Source: Bradyrhizobiaceae bacterium PARB1 (GTDB lineage Bacteria; Pseudomonadota; Alphaproteobacteria; Rhizobiales; Xanthobacteraceae). Taken from it: DNA of 64,000 nucleotides. The translations under genes were made by a program, and so were the position numbers. The DNA is taken from contig NKIY01000003.1 of assembly GCA_002256345.1 (NCBI GenBank), positions 496,001 to 560,000 of the forward strand. The letters run 5' to 3'. Under the pieces are notes generated by a model. It did no database searches and was not told where the DNA came from. It saw nothing but the letters and a program-made list of their open reading frames with translations. Below are positions 8,273 through 17,822 of this stretch, one piece after another (position 1 is the first letter of the stretch; each line of letters opens with the position of its first letter).

Positions 8273-9451
8273 ATGACCATCGAGATCGTGCAGATCGTCC
8301 AGGAATTGAGTTCGGTTGGCGGCGTCGAGAGCGTTGCCAGCGAACTCGCCGGCGCATTCAGCCGCGCCAGGATCGCAAATACGGTTCTTGCCAGCGCCGT
8401 CGGCGAGCGGACCGCCACCGGTACACATGTCGAGCGCGTCGGTGCGTGGCTGTCGCGCATCAAGACGCGCGGTGTGCTGCGTTATGTCGGACGCTTTCTC
8501 GTGGTGCCGATCTTCACCATGCTGGCAACGCGTGCGGCCCAGCACCATGCCAAGGCCGTTGTTATCAGTCATGGCGACAGCCTGAGCGGCGACGTGCTGG
8601 TGGTCCATGCGGTGAATGCGCAGAGTCTGATCGAGAAGCGCAATGCCGGCGACTGGAAATGGATGCTCAACCCGATGCATTTGTGGGTCAGTCTGCGCGA
8701 TCGCTGGATGATCGGTGGATTGCGCTATCGCATGTATGTCGCCGTTTCGCCACGTGTCGCAACCGAGTTGCAGAGCATTTACAAAGTGCCGGCCTCACGC
8801 ATCCGCGTGATCCCGAACGGTATCGATCTCACGCGCTTCAAGCGCGACGTCGCTGCCGGCGCCGCAATACGCCGCGAGTTCAACATCCCGCCTGATGCGA
8901 AGCTACTGGTGTTTGCCGGCCACGAATTTCGGCGCAAGGGCCTTGCCCATGCCATCGGTGCACTCGATCGTCTTGGGCCGGACGTGTGGATGTTGGTGGT
9001 CGGCTCTGACAATCCTGCCCCTTATCGCAAGATGGCGACGAGATCTGCGGATCGTCTCGTTTTCGCGGGATCTCGCACCGATATGCCTGCCCTCTATTCC
9101 GCGGCAGATGCTTTCGTGTTGCCTACAGCCTATGAGACGTTCTCGCTCGTCTGCATGGAAGCCATGGCCTGTTCGACGCCGGTCTTCGCAACACCGGTCG
9201 GCGGCATCGAGGACTATCTGGTCGATGGCGTGAACGGCTACCGGATCGCGATGGACGGCGAAGACATCGCCAACAAGATCGCAACCGTCTTTGACGATCC
9301 TGACCTTCTCGCGAGATTGCGGGATGGCGCTCACACCACGGCGCTCAACTATGGTTGGGATTATGTCGGCTCGCGCTATATCGAATTGCTCGAACAGGTG
9401 CAGGCGTCAAAAGAAGCCTGGCCGCATGGCGCCCTGCCTGCCGGCGTTTGA
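8273..9451 (+). CDS. Glycosyltransferase family 4 protein
   Basis: Cytoplasmic GT-B enzyme (392 aa), retaining type. The N-terminal acceptor domain begins VQIVQELSSVGGVESVASEL. The C-terminal donor domain has the hinge RVIPNGIDLTRF, VFAGHEFRRKGL and the EX7E motif in ETFSLVCMEAMACSTPV followed by ATPVGGIEDYLVDG. It is the only plus-strand member of the polysaccharide cluster and ends 6 nt from the end of the convergent glycosyltransferase gene. Sugar donor and acceptor cannot be read; it probably builds a surface polysaccharide repeat unit. Confidence 0.9.
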   Translation: MTIEIVQIVQELSSVGGVESVASELAGAFSRARIANTVLASAVGERTATGTHVERVGAWLSRIKTRGVLRYVGRFLVVPIFTMLATRAAQHHAKAVVISHGDSLSGDVLVVHAVNAQSLIEKRNAGDWKWMLNPMHLWVSLRDRWMIGGLRYRMYVAVSPRVATELQSIYKVPASRIRVIPNGIDLTRFKRDVAAGAAIRREFNIPPDAKLLVFAGHEFRRKGLAHAIGALDRLGPDVWMLVVGSDNPAPYRKMATRSADRLVFAGSRTDMPALYSAADAFVLPTAYETFSLVCMEAMACSTPVFATPVGGIEDYLVDGVNGYRIAMDGEDIANKIATVFDDPDLLARLRDGAHTTALNYGWDYVGSRYIELLEQVQASKEAWPHGALPAGV

Positions 9452-9457
9452 GCGCGA

Positions 9458-10609
9458 TCAACCGCCACGCCTGCGCGCAACCGCTGCGAAGCAGGCACTA
9501 GCGAGATCGTCGGCCACAGCTTCGTAAGTGAATCGGCTCATCACATTGGCCAGCGCAGCTTGACTGCGTCTCTGCATCTCGCTCGGGTCAACCGCGATAC
9601 GATCGATCAGGGCTGCCAATGCATCCGGATCGCTTTCCGGCACGATCCAGCCGCCCTCGCCCGTCACATCGGGAATCGCGCCGCCCGTCGATCCGATTAC
9701 TGGCACACCGCAAGCCTGCGCCTCGGTGATGACGCGCCCAAACTGCTCTTTAACCGCATGGGTCGTGCGCGTCAGCAGGATCAACGCATCGAGGCTGCGC
9801 AGGAAGCGTGCAACTTCCACCGGCTTACCCCAGCCGCGAAAGCTCACGCGATCGATCAGCCCGAGTTCAGCCACACGCTGCCGCAGAACTCCTTCATGTG
9901 GCCCTTCCCCCATCAGCGCAAGCGTGACTGGCGTCTTCGCGTGCGCCATGGCCTCCAAAGCATCGTCGAGGCCTTTCTCCACCACCAGACGACCGACATA
10001 GCCGATCCGGAATGCCGGACGCACGACGGGCGGCAGCAACGGTGCAACATCGTGGCGGAAATTGGTGATGTCGACACCATAACCGATCGAGGACACCGGC
10101 CCGTCATATCCCCGCGCCCGCACCACCGCGGTCGCATCCGGGCTGCGGGACAGCACATGATCGGTATTCACAAGCACCTGCTTGCGGATGAATTCGAATG
10201 GCGGCGGCAGACGCTTCAGGATGTTCTGATCGACTTCCATCACCATGACGGCGCGCCCCTTGAGCAAACGCGCCTGCATGGCCACGACGCTCCACGGCTC
10301 CTCCCAGAGATGAACCACATCCGGATCGAGTTCGCGGATGAGCCTTCGCAGGCCCGGATAGAAATGCAGATACCAGCTCATCGGCCCGGCCTTCGGCAGC
10401 CGGATCGGCATCACATGCACAGTGATGCCAGGATCGTCGGAGGGATCGGCGGTGATGATGCGCCCGAATTGATGCCAGACGGCCGGCACGACGAGATGCA
10501 CGTCAACGTCGACGCGGCGCCCGAGCGGATAGTAACGCAAACGCCCTGCATCCCGGCTTACTGCCGGATGCGCGATCGAGAGGATTTTCAGGGGCGCCGC
10601 GCTAGACAC
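9458..10609 (-). CDS. Glycosyltransferase family 4 protein
   Basis: GT-B fold transferase (383 aa). The donor domain shows IGYVGRLVVEKGLDDALEAM, LMGEGPHEG and the EX7E element in EQFGRVITEAQACGVPVIGS, followed by GGAIPDVTGEGGWIV. It starts with GTG at 10609 and overlaps the stop of the upstream deacetylase gene by 8 nt (GTGTCTAG), so the two are coupled. It belongs to the minus-strand polysaccharide operon 16647-9458. Confidence 0.9.
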   Translation of the reverse strand: MSSAAPLKILSIAHPAVSRDAGRLRYYPLGRRVDVDVHLVVPAVWHQFGRIITADPSDDPGITVHVMPIRLPKAGPMSWYLHFYPGLRRLIRELDPDVVHLWEEPWSVVAMQARLLKGRAVMVMEVDQNILKRLPPPFEFIRKQVLVNTDHVLSRSPDATAVVRARGYDGPVSSIGYGVDITNFRHDVAPLLPPVVRPAFRIGYVGRLVVEKGLDDALEAMAHAKTPVTLALMGEGPHEGVLRQRVAELGLIDRVSFRGWGKPVEVARFLRSLDALILLTRTTHAVKEQFGRVITEAQACGVPVIGSTGGAIPDVTGEGGWIVPESDPDALAALIDRIAVDPSEMQRRSQAALANVMSRFTYEAVADDLASACFAAVARRRGG

Positions 10610-11618
10610 GTCCCGTCATCCGCGCGGCCAAGCCGGTCATGCCGGAGAGATGCAATTCCATGGTGGCGACGCTGCGGTCCGATCCATTGATGGTGCAGCG
10701 GGGTAGCGAATACGGATCCTGCCCCTCCAGCACCAGACCCTTGCGCGTGGTCGATGCACTCGCATAGCCGGCATCGCGGGCGATCGCGAAGTCGCGCGCT
10801 CCGCAATCCCCCGAGCGTCCATAAGGGAATGCGAAGTGCCGCGCGGGAATGCCGAGACGTTCGATCAGCCGGTCGCGGCACCCCTGCAATTCGAAAAACG
10901 CACCTTCCGGCGGCAAGGACGAGATACGCGCATGCGTGACAGTGTGCCCGCCGATCTCGACCAGCGGATCGTCCCGCAGCTCCTCGAGCATCTCCCAGGT
11001 GATCGCGTGCTTCCAGTGCATCGCTTTCATATCGATACCGTTCAGCTCGCAGAACGTTGCGTAGCTTCTTGCTGCCTGCGGCCCGTCCCAGCGATCTGCG
11101 ATCCGATAGAACGCCGCCTGTTTGGCAGCGAAGTCTGGCAACCGGATGACACCGCTTTCAAGTATTATACTGTCGCTGTTGAGCAGCGTGTCCTCCAGGC
11201 CCGCAGCCCATAGCGGCAGCGTCCCGTCCGGAATGCCCGTGGTAACGAACAGCGTCACGGGCACGTTGTGACACCGGAACAGCGGCACGACGTCCTCATA
11301 AGTATCGCGATAGCAATCATCGATGGAGAAATTCACGAAGCGCCCTCGCCCATTCCTGGAGCGACGGGTGGCTTCCTCGATGGTCACGACCTCCCAGTCG
11401 TGTTTCTTTAGATAGCCGAGGAATTCATCAAGGAACGTCGTATCGAGATAGAAATCGCGATTGGGAAGCTGCTCCCATAGCTTGGCTGGCGCTCCGCGAT
11501 GGAAAGTCATGAGGCAGCCGCGCCCGCGCATGAACATGTCCGCAGCCATGCTGATCGGACGAACGAGCGCCTCGGACTGCGCCATCCGTCTGGCCGCGCC
11601 AGACAAAAAACCCTTCAT
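10602..11618 (-). CDS. Polysaccharide deacetylase (NodB homology) family protein
   Basis: Carbohydrate esterase 4-type protein of 338 aa. Motif 1, normally TFDDG, appears as FVNFSIDDCYRD; motif 2 is GGHTVTHARIS, which supplies the metal-binding His pair; HFAFPYGRSGDCG resembles motif 3. The start was set at the ATG at 11618 because GAGGA sits 8 nt upstream; the frame is open further, but that extension is Cys/Arg-rich and not protein-like. It probably removes N- or O-acetyl groups from the polysaccharide made by neighbouring transferases. The second residue of the motif 1 Asp pair is retained. Confidence 0.88.
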   Translation of the reverse strand: MKGFLSGAARRMAQSEALVRPISMAADMFMRGRGCLMTFHRGAPAKLWEQLPNRDFYLDTTFLDEFLGYLKKHDWEVVTIEEATRRSRNGRGRFVNFSIDDCYRDTYEDVVPLFRCHNVPVTLFVTTGIPDGTLPLWAAGLEDTLLNSDSIILESGVIRLPDFAAKQAAFYRIADRWDGPQAARSYATFCELNGIDMKAMHWKHAITWEMLEELRDDPLVEIGGHTVTHARISSLPPEGAFFELQGCRDRLIERLGIPARHFAFPYGRSGDCGARDFAIARDAGYASASTTRKGLVLEGQDPYSLPRCTINGSDRSVATMELHLSGMTGLAARMTGRV

Positions 11619-11664
11619 TGGAAATTCCTCAGCCGCCCCGGCAATCCAACGTGATTTATTCAAA

Positions 11665-13173
11665 TCAGAATCGGCTCCGCAAGCGCGCGAATGCCGCAAC
11701 ATAGACGTTCGGCAGAAGCATCGCGAAGGCAAGCGCGACGCAGACAAGACAGGCAGCGGCGCCGACGAACAATCGCTGCCAGGTCCCGGCAAACCATTCA
11801 TGAATTTGCCAGCCCGACAGGATCATCAGGGCCGCAGGAATGCTCGCGAGAAACAGCCAGAAAAGAAGCTTCTTCCGAGACTTCAAAACCATCATGACGC
11901 CGGCAAGCAGGACAATACCACGGGTAGCTTCGCCCAGTCCAAGCAGCAATGTACCGGACTCCGGAACGTGCGGCAGATACGACGTGAGAAGGTTAATCCC
12001 GATGTTAACCAAATAGGCGATGACGATGATCAGCGCGGCGACGAAGTTTCGGCCGGCGCCGTTCAGGATACGGATCAGAATCCAGCCAAGCGTCGCCGCC
12101 CACAGACCGCATGAAATGCCTTGCAGCGCCTGACTGGTCAGGAGCACCGCTTGCTCGTTGAACGCGCCGCGGAAGAAAACGAGGCGCACGATGTCCGGCG
12201 CGAACATGAACAGGAATGCCGATGCGGGGACAGCCAGCGCCAGGATCGGCCGCGCGATGCTTTCAATCTGAGCGCCGAGTTCCTTCGGCTTCTCATTGGA
12301 CAACACCGCGAGGCCCACAGGCTGACTGATCAGCAGCAGCGCACTTTCCGTCAAGGTGCGTGCATAATCGAGCGACGCCACGGCACCGGTGCCGACGCGC
12401 GAAGCCAGCAAGCGCTCCACCCAGATATTCGCCTGTTCCGCGATCGGCAGGGCCAGCAATGGGCGCAGCCGACGGAAGAATTCACGTGCCGATGCCAGCA
12501 CCGCGCCCAGCGACATGCCACGAAAACTGATCGCGCCATCGCGTCCCAGGGTTATCAAGCCCCAGACGGCGAGAATGTTGAACGCGGCCGTAAAAGACCA
12601 GGCTAACGCGTGGACGCTGTTCGTCACAACGATCAGAGCGACACCGATCAGCACCGAGATATTGAGAATGCTCGCCCTGATATTGGTCAGCCGCGTTCGT
12701 CCCAGGGCTATTTCGCCGGATGCGAGCACATTGACCAGCACCGAGGCCGGCATGCCGAGCGCCATGATGCGAATGAAGTCGAGCGTCAGGCTGCGCCCTT
12801 CCGCCGAAAAGCCACCGACCAAAGCGCGCACGGCAACGTCGCCAAGGGCTTGCAAACCCACCATCAGGATCAGCGCGATCCCGGTGGTCGCGACGGCCAA
12901 TGCGCCAAGCTTTCGCGGCGCATCGTCGCCCCTCAAGGCATCGCGATGCATCGGAATCATCACCGCCGGCACCGTCTCGTTCTGCAGAAACGCGATCGGC
13001 AAGAAGACGGCCGTGATTGCACCGCGAAAGCCGTCGGCAACGAGCGTGGCGCCAAGCACATGCGCCATCAAGATCTCGCGGCCGAACCCCAGCAGCTTGC
13101 TGGCGAGCGCGCCGCTGATCAGCTTGGCGACGAAACGCCTCGTCGATTGCCGAGGGGACGTCATGGCGTACAC
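11665..13173 (-). CDS. MurJ/MviN-like lipid-linked oligosaccharide flippase
   Basis: Integral membrane protein of about 500 aa with many hydrophobic segments and the MviN/MurJ look: KLISGALASKLLGFGREILMA at the start, then GATLVADGFRGAITAVFLP and FLQNETVPAVMIP. MurJ flips lipid II, but this copy lies inside a polysaccharide cluster between a glycosyltransferase and a deacetylase, so it more likely exports a lipid-linked repeat unit, taking the place of a Wzx protein. Start is GTG 13173 or ATG 13164; neither has a clear ribosome-binding site. Confidence 0.85.
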   Translation of the reverse strand: MYAMTSPRQSTRRFVAKLISGALASKLLGFGREILMAHVLGATLVADGFRGAITAVFLPIAFLQNETVPAVMIPMHRDALRGDDAPRKLGALAVATTGIALILMVGLQALGDVAVRALVGGFSAEGRSLTLDFIRIMALGMPASVLVNVLASGEIALGRTRLTNIRASILNISVLIGVALIVVTNSVHALAWSFTAAFNILAVWGLITLGRDGAISFRGMSLGAVLASAREFFRRLRPLLALPIAEQANIWVERLLASRVGTGAVASLDYARTLTESALLLISQPVGLAVLSNEKPKELGAQIESIARPILALAVPASAFLFMFAPDIVRLVFFRGAFNEQAVLLTSQALQGISCGLWAATLGWILIRILNGAGRNFVAALIIVIAYLVNIGINLLTSYLPHVPESGTLLLGLGEATRGIVLLAGVMMVLKSRKKLLFWLFLASIPAALMILSGWQIHEWFAGTWQRLFVGAAACLVCVALAFAMLLPNVYVAAFARLRSRF

Positions 13174-13195
13174 GCCGCGCTGATGCGGCGGCCCG

Positions 13196-14344
13196 TCACG
13201 CTTGGTCTCCGGCGGCCTGGCGGATCAGGCGCGACGTTGCATCCAGCATCTGGGCTACACCGTAATGCGAGCGCGCACGTATGGCCGCGTAGTTGATCTG
13301 CTCCACAAGCTCGGACGAACGCGGGATGACTTTATCGATCGCCTGCGCCAACGCGTCGGAATCACCCGGCAGCACCAGCATGCCGGCCTTCCCGCCCTCG
13401 AGAATATCCGATGCCGCACCGGCATCGGTAGCGATCACAGGTACCTCGGCCAGCATCGCCTCCACCAGCGTGCGACCGAACGGTTCGGGGTCGATGGACG
13501 GATGGATCACGGCATCGACAGCACGCATCAATCGCGGCACGTCGCTGCGCTGGCCCAGGAAATGCACACGATCGGCGATATCGAGGTCCTGCACCATCTG
13601 CTGCAGCCGCCGCTCATAGGCCTCCTCGCCGAACAGGGCCGATCCGGCAATGATACAACTGACGCCGGGCCTCTTTGCCAGGGCCTGCAGCACGACATGC
13701 TGCCCCTTCCATTCAGCGAAGCGACTGAACACACCAATCAACGGTCCCTGCGGCAGGTTCAGTTCACCGCGAAGCTCTGCGGAAGTTTGCGTCTCGGGCG
13801 AGATATCGAGACCATTGGGAACAATGGCAACGAGCTCCCTGCGGCCCCCCTCGGCAACGAATGCATCGGCCGCAGCCTTCGATGGGACGACGACCTTGAT
13901 CGTGCAATGGTTTGCCAGCAGCACCTGCACACGGCGCTGCATCTTGCCGAAATGGGCGGGCGAGATGATGTCGTGCAGATGCCAGATCAACGGACGGCCT
14001 ACCAGTTTTGCTGCAATCGCCGAAAGCACGAACGCCTTCTGCGAATTGGCGTAGACGACATCATGCTTGCGCGCGAACCGCGCGACCTCCGCTACGATGC
14101 CGTACATTGCGCCGATAACGGGAGCGACCTTGGCGAATGAGCTGTTGCGCCGGACATCGTTGAGCCCATCGCCCCAGCGTGAGATCCTGACATTCAGACC
14201 CCGGGCAGCGAGCGCCTGATTCAGCGGGCCATCTTCGAACAGCAAGGCCGATTGCCCCGCCCATGGCTGCACCACGTCGAGCAGGACCAGTTCAGCGCCG
14301 GAGACCGAACCCGTATGACAGACGAACAGAACGCGCGGCGACAT
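13196..14344 (-). CDS. Glycosyltransferase family 4 protein
   Basis: GT-B transferase (382 aa) with the acceptor-domain start RVLFVCHTGSVSGAELVLLD, the hinge VAIVPNGLDI, IGVFSRFAEWKGQHVVLQAL and the EX7E element in EPFGRTLVEAMLAEVPVIA. The ATG at 14344 overlaps the upstream Wzc-like stop (TGATG); a GTG one codon earlier is the alternative. It is the second gene of the minus-strand polysaccharide operon, which supports a role in assembling the exported glycan. Confidence 0.9.
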   Translation of the reverse strand: MSPRVLFVCHTGSVSGAELVLLDVVQPWAGQSALLFEDGPLNQALAARGLNVRISRWGDGLNDVRRNSSFAKVAPVIGAMYGIVAEVARFARKHDVVYANSQKAFVLSAIAAKLVGRPLIWHLHDIISPAHFGKMQRRVQVLLANHCTIKVVVPSKAAADAFVAEGGRRELVAIVPNGLDISPETQTSAELRGELNLPQGPLIGVFSRFAEWKGQHVVLQALAKRPGVSCIIAGSALFGEEAYERRLQQMVQDLDIADRVHFLGQRSDVPRLMRAVDAVIHPSIDPEPFGRTLVEAMLAEVPVIATDAGAASDILEGGKAGMLVLPGDSDALAQAIDKVIPRSSELVEQINYAAIRARSHYGVAQMLDATSRLIRQAAGDQA

Positions 14345-16647
14345 CACGTCGCTCCGGCATAAGCATCGCTAGAAACAGAAGCAGTGCGCGCCCCACCCGC
14401 ATCCGGAACCATGGTGATGGCAATGCCGAACAGCTCACCGCCGGCAACACGAATGGCACTGGATGTCGCAACCGCCTGCCCGATCGACGAGCGACCGGAA
14501 CGCATACACAGCAGCACGCCATCGACATGTTTGGCCAGCGCACCGACATCGGTCTGAATACCGGGAGACGGCGCATCAATGAGAACAACGTCATAGATCT
14601 GCGCCCACTGCAGCACATCGACGAACGGTTGTCGCATCAGGAGTTCGGTCGATGCCGGCATCGGACCGGCTGGAATGGCATCGAGATTCGGCACACCGGT
14701 GCTGACGACACTCTCGCGCGGCATGATCTCGCCACGCAGGATTCCTTGCAGGCCGAGGCTGCTGCGCAGACCGAGCGCGGCTTCGAACTTCGGCGCCCCG
14801 AGATCACATTCGATCACCAGCACGCTGCGGCCTGCTGCGGCCAGATGCTGGGCGAGCGACAGGGTCAGGAAGGTCTTGCCTTCAGCGGTCGAGGGCGACG
14901 CGACCAGAATTCGCTTGCGAACTTTGCCGGCGCTCGGTGCGAACAGGTTCGTCGCGAGATCGCGCAACGCATCCTGATAGTGACGGTCCTCTCGCGCCTG
15001 CGGCAGACTCCGCGCCAATGCGGCGCCAGACTGCGCGGACAGGATCGCTCCGATCGCGGACTCCGAGGCTTCGCTCCGGATCGCCGGTACACGGGCAAGG
15101 ATCGGCGCGCCGGTGACAACCGAGAGCTCGGATGACGACCCGGCAAGGACGCCACCGGGACGGTGCTGCACCGACGGCGTGTCGACCGCAGCAGGCGGCG
15201 CGACCGGAGCTGCGGGCGCAGTCGTCGCGGCAACAATCGGTGCAACCGCTGCGGGGACGCTCTGGGCTTCGCGGGACAGCGGCCAACGCGCCCGCGACAG
15301 CCCCGCGAGCCGCAGGCTGTCGCCGAAGAATGCAGCGAAGCTCGCCAGCAACAGACCGAGTGTCGCGCCCGCAGCGATGAACGGAATCTTCTTCGGGAAG
15401 AACGGCTTCATCGGCAGTTCGGCCAGGCCGACGAGTCGCGTACTGCCGATGAGCACGCGACGTTCGGTCTCCAGTTCGCTCGCCCGGCGATAGAGATCCG
15501 CATATTGCGTGCGCTTGATCTCGGTATTGCGTGCCAGGCTTTCGATGGAGGCTTCGTCCGAGCTCGCAGAACCTACTTCGGCCTTCGCAGCATCCATCTG
15601 TTTGGTCAGGGACTTCACCAATGCATCGCTGGAATCATACGTCTTTTGCGCACTTGCGATGATGCTGGCGACCTCCGAATTGATACGATCGCGAATCGCT
15701 GCCTGCTCCTGTTCGAGGGCGCGGATCGATGGATGACGCGGACCGAGCGAATTCGACTGGTTGGCGAGTTGCGCCGTAATTACGGTCAGCTGCTGTTTGA
15801 GATCGGAGATCGAGCGATTCGACTGAACGGCCGGTGAGTCGATGGCACGCGCCTGGTTGCTCTTGATTTCTTGCAGACGCGCCGCGGCTTCGGCACGCGC
15901 ATTCTCGGCATTGGCGAGCTGCTGGCTGATGCTGGTGAGACGCTCCGACCAGATCGGCGCTTGCTGGCCGCGGGCCAGGCCTTTATTGCGGCGGAAGGCT
16001 TGGATCTTTGCATCGGCATCGCGCAACTCGGCATCGAGCTGTTTGGCTTCCTTCCATAGATAGGAGGCCGCAAGCTCCTTGCTGTTCGAGCCCGTGACGC
16101 GTTGATCGTCGAGGAATGCGTTGGTGAGCGCATTGGCCATCTTTTGCGCGACCTCGGCGATCGGCGAAGTATAGGAAATGTTGATGACGCGCGAGCGGCC
16201 GGCTCCGCCGATGGAATAATTGCCGGCGATATAGTCGACCAGCGCGCCGGTGTCGTCTTTCGCCTTCTCGCAGGCGGAACCGGTGGTGCTGCGCGCGAAG
16301 CAATCCTGTATCGCGGCCTCGCGGACGCCGGGTGCATCGAGCGCGAGCCGCATGATGCGCGGTGACTTGACGATCAGCAGCTGGCTTTCCACGTCGGCGG
16401 GATCGCCGATCTTGGCAGCCCACGCTGCCGAGGCATTGCTGTTGCTCGGTTCCTGTTCGGCGACGATGACGGAGCCCGTTGCAAAGTAACGCACAGGTAC
16501 GACAAGCAGCGCGATGACGGTAACGATCATGACGCCGCAGAAGACGGCCCCGAAAATCTGGCGATGACGCCACACCTTCTGCAACGGATTCTCGATCGGC
16601 GCCTCTTCAGCCGCGGACGAGGAGTTTGCGGGTCGTCTGATGAACAT
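14344..16647 (-). CDS. Wzc/ExoP-like polysaccharide chain-length and export protein with BY-kinase-type ATPase domain
   Basis: Inner-membrane polysaccharide co-polymerase (767 aa). The order is an N-terminal Wzz domain with TM1 around residues 34-54 (FGAVFCGVMIVTVIALLVVP), a long periplasmic coiled-coil region rich in Ala/Gln/Glu, a PxxP-type C-terminal TM (PFIAAGATLGLLLASFAAFF), a proline/alanine linker and a P-loop domain. That domain has Walker A SPSTAEGKT (584-592), Walker A' IECDLGAP (612-619) and Walker B VLIDAP (688-693). The usual C-terminal tyrosine cluster is missing; the last 20 residues hold one Tyr (763). First gene of the polysaccharide operon. Confidence 0.9.
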   Translation of the reverse strand: MFIRRPANSSSAAEEAPIENPLQKVWRHRQIFGAVFCGVMIVTVIALLVVPVRYFATGSVIVAEQEPSNSNASAAWAAKIGDPADVESQLLIVKSPRIMRLALDAPGVREAAIQDCFARSTTGSACEKAKDDTGALVDYIAGNYSIGGAGRSRVINISYTSPIAEVAQKMANALTNAFLDDQRVTGSNSKELAASYLWKEAKQLDAELRDADAKIQAFRRNKGLARGQQAPIWSERLTSISQQLANAENARAEAAARLQEIKSNQARAIDSPAVQSNRSISDLKQQLTVITAQLANQSNSLGPRHPSIRALEQEQAAIRDRINSEVASIIASAQKTYDSSDALVKSLTKQMDAAKAEVGSASSDEASIESLARNTEIKRTQYADLYRRASELETERRVLIGSTRLVGLAELPMKPFFPKKIPFIAAGATLGLLLASFAAFFGDSLRLAGLSRARWPLSREAQSVPAAVAPIVAATTAPAAPVAPPAAVDTPSVQHRPGGVLAGSSSELSVVTGAPILARVPAIRSEASESAIGAILSAQSGAALARSLPQAREDRHYQDALRDLATNLFAPSAGKVRKRILVASPSTAEGKTFLTLSLAQHLAAAGRSVLVIECDLGAPKFEAALGLRSSLGLQGILRGEIMPRESVVSTGVPNLDAIPAGPMPASTELLMRQPFVDVLQWAQIYDVVLIDAPSPGIQTDVGALAKHVDGVLLCMRSGRSSIGQAVATSSAIRVAGGELFGIAITMVPDAGGARTASVSSDAYAGAT

Positions 16648-17001
16648 GGCGTGTCACACGATGTCGCTCGGCGTCGATACGACGCGCGGCAGTGTCGCGG
16701 CAGCCACTCTGCGGGTCCAGTACTCAACGACCACCATACGCATACAACACCCTAATGTAGCGTCCCGCACGCAGTAACGACCGCAGCGGCCACTCATTCT
16801 TCATTAGGGATGTCTTGGTTAAGGCCCCGTTTAAAATGCAACCTTTCCGCGCCCACGACCCAAAATGGTACACTTCTACGCGAGCAGAGAGCATAATTGC
16901 ACGTCGCCGTTGGCAGTCGCTCTGTGTCTCCCGGGTGGCTGCGCCGGGAACCAACCGCCCGAGACTGGCGTTCCCGATTTGGATTCAATCGGAGCATTGC
17001 C
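16648..17001. other. Intergenic region between the divergent Wzc-like and DUF1328 genes
   Basis: This 354-bp stretch separates two divergently transcribed genes and should hold both promoters. No credible coding frame is seen. GGAG at 16991 serves the DUF1328 gene. I see no clear sigma-70 hexamer pair or palindrome. Confidence 0.5.
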
Positions 17002-17175
17002 ATGAGCCTGCTGAAATGGGCGTTGATTTTCTTTCTGGTCTCGATCGTCGCCGGCGTGTTCGGCTTCACCGGCATCTCCGCAGCAACGGCTGATGTCGCC
17101 AAGATCCTGTTCTACATCTTCCTGGCAATCTGCATCGTGCTGCTGCTACTCGGCATCACGATCTTCCGCGCCTAG
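17002..17175 (+). CDS. DUF1328 (YtjA-type) small membrane protein
   Basis: A 57-residue, almost wholly hydrophobic peptide beginning [20 protein letters not shown], with two predicted membrane helices (about 4-24 and 33-54) joined by the conserved GFTGISAAT turn of the DUF1328 family. The start is the ATG at 17002 because GGAGC lies 7 nt upstream and the family begins exactly there. DUF1328 proteins are common in proteobacterial inner membranes, often tied to envelope or general stress; their function is not established. Confidence 0.9.
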   Translation: MSLLKWALIFFLVSIVAGVFGFTGISAATADVAKILFYIFLAICIVLLLLGITIFRA

Positions 17176-17201
17176 CGCGGCCTTTACCCCAAAAACGCAT
17201 T

Positions 17202-17233
17202 CGGCGCGGCATTGCCTGAGCAATACCGCGCCG
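17202..17233 (-). terminator. Rho-independent terminator downstream of the HU gene
   Basis: A near-perfect hairpin: CGGCGCGG, mismatch, ATTGC, loop CTGA, GCAAT, mismatch, CCGCGCCG. On the minus strand it is followed after 5 nt by a run of five T (GTTTTTGG), the layout of an intrinsic terminator for the HU gene. A second hairpin, GGACGGC/GCCGTCC at 17249-17268, lies closer to the HU stop. Confidence 0.65.
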
Positions 17234-17278
17234 AGCGCGAACAAGAGGGGGACGGCCGAACAGCCGTCCCGGCAATTC

Positions 17279-17578
17279 TTAGACTGCGTCCTTCGCAGCC
17301 TTGACCGGGCGGGCGCGCACGATCTTGCGGGCCGGCTTGGCCTTGAAGGTCATCGGTTCGCCCGTGAAGGGGTTGGTGCCCTTGCGCGCCTTGGTCGCCG
17401 GCTTCTTGATGACGACGAACTTGGCGAAGCCCGGAACGAGGAACACGCCGTTCTTCTTCAGCTCTTTATAGCCGAGGGTGGCGAGGTTCTCGAGAACGCC
17501 CTTGACGTCCTTCTTGGTGAGTTCGGTGGTTTCAGCGATCTTCTCGATGAGCTGCGACTTCGTCAGTTGGTCTGCCAT
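17279..17578 (-). CDS. HU family DNA-binding protein
   Basis: Nucleoid-associated dimeric protein (99 aa) that bends and compacts DNA. It starts MADQLTKSQLIEKIAETTEL, has the HU alpha-helical core, then the beta-arm region GFAKFVVIKKPATKARKG with NPFTGEPM at the arm tip, the canonical DNA-intercalating signature. The Lys/Arg/Ala-rich C-terminal tail (KAKPARKIVRARPVKAAKD) is an extension typical of alphaproteobacterial HU proteins. AAGGTG lies 6 nt before the ATG at 17578. The Gly/Lys and NPxTG elements are intact. Confidence 0.95.
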   Translation of the reverse strand: MADQLTKSQLIEKIAETTELTKKDVKGVLENLATLGYKELKKNGVFLVPGFAKFVVIKKPATKARKGTNPFTGEPMTFKAKPARKIVRARPVKAAKDAV

Positions 17579-17822
17579 GTTGCACCTTTGCGTTTGCAGG
17601 AGTGATTCGGTGAACCTGACACTAGCGGAATCGCCGGAAAAAACAGGCCTTCAATAGGCTCAAGCGCCGCTTTTTCCCTTAAAAAGCGGTGTTTTTTGGC
17701 GCACAAACCCCGATTCGCCTTGTGCGGCAGGGATTCGGGGGTCGCGCAAGCCCATTTCCTATAAATAAAGGGGCTAAGGGATTCGCCCTCGCCGGCGCGC
17801 GGCGAATACCTTCAGAAGCGCG

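Noticed and set aside
10602-11801. Longer start of the deacetylase at 11801
   Set aside because: The extra 61 residues are Cys/Arg/Pro-rich and GAGGA lies before the ATG at 11618.
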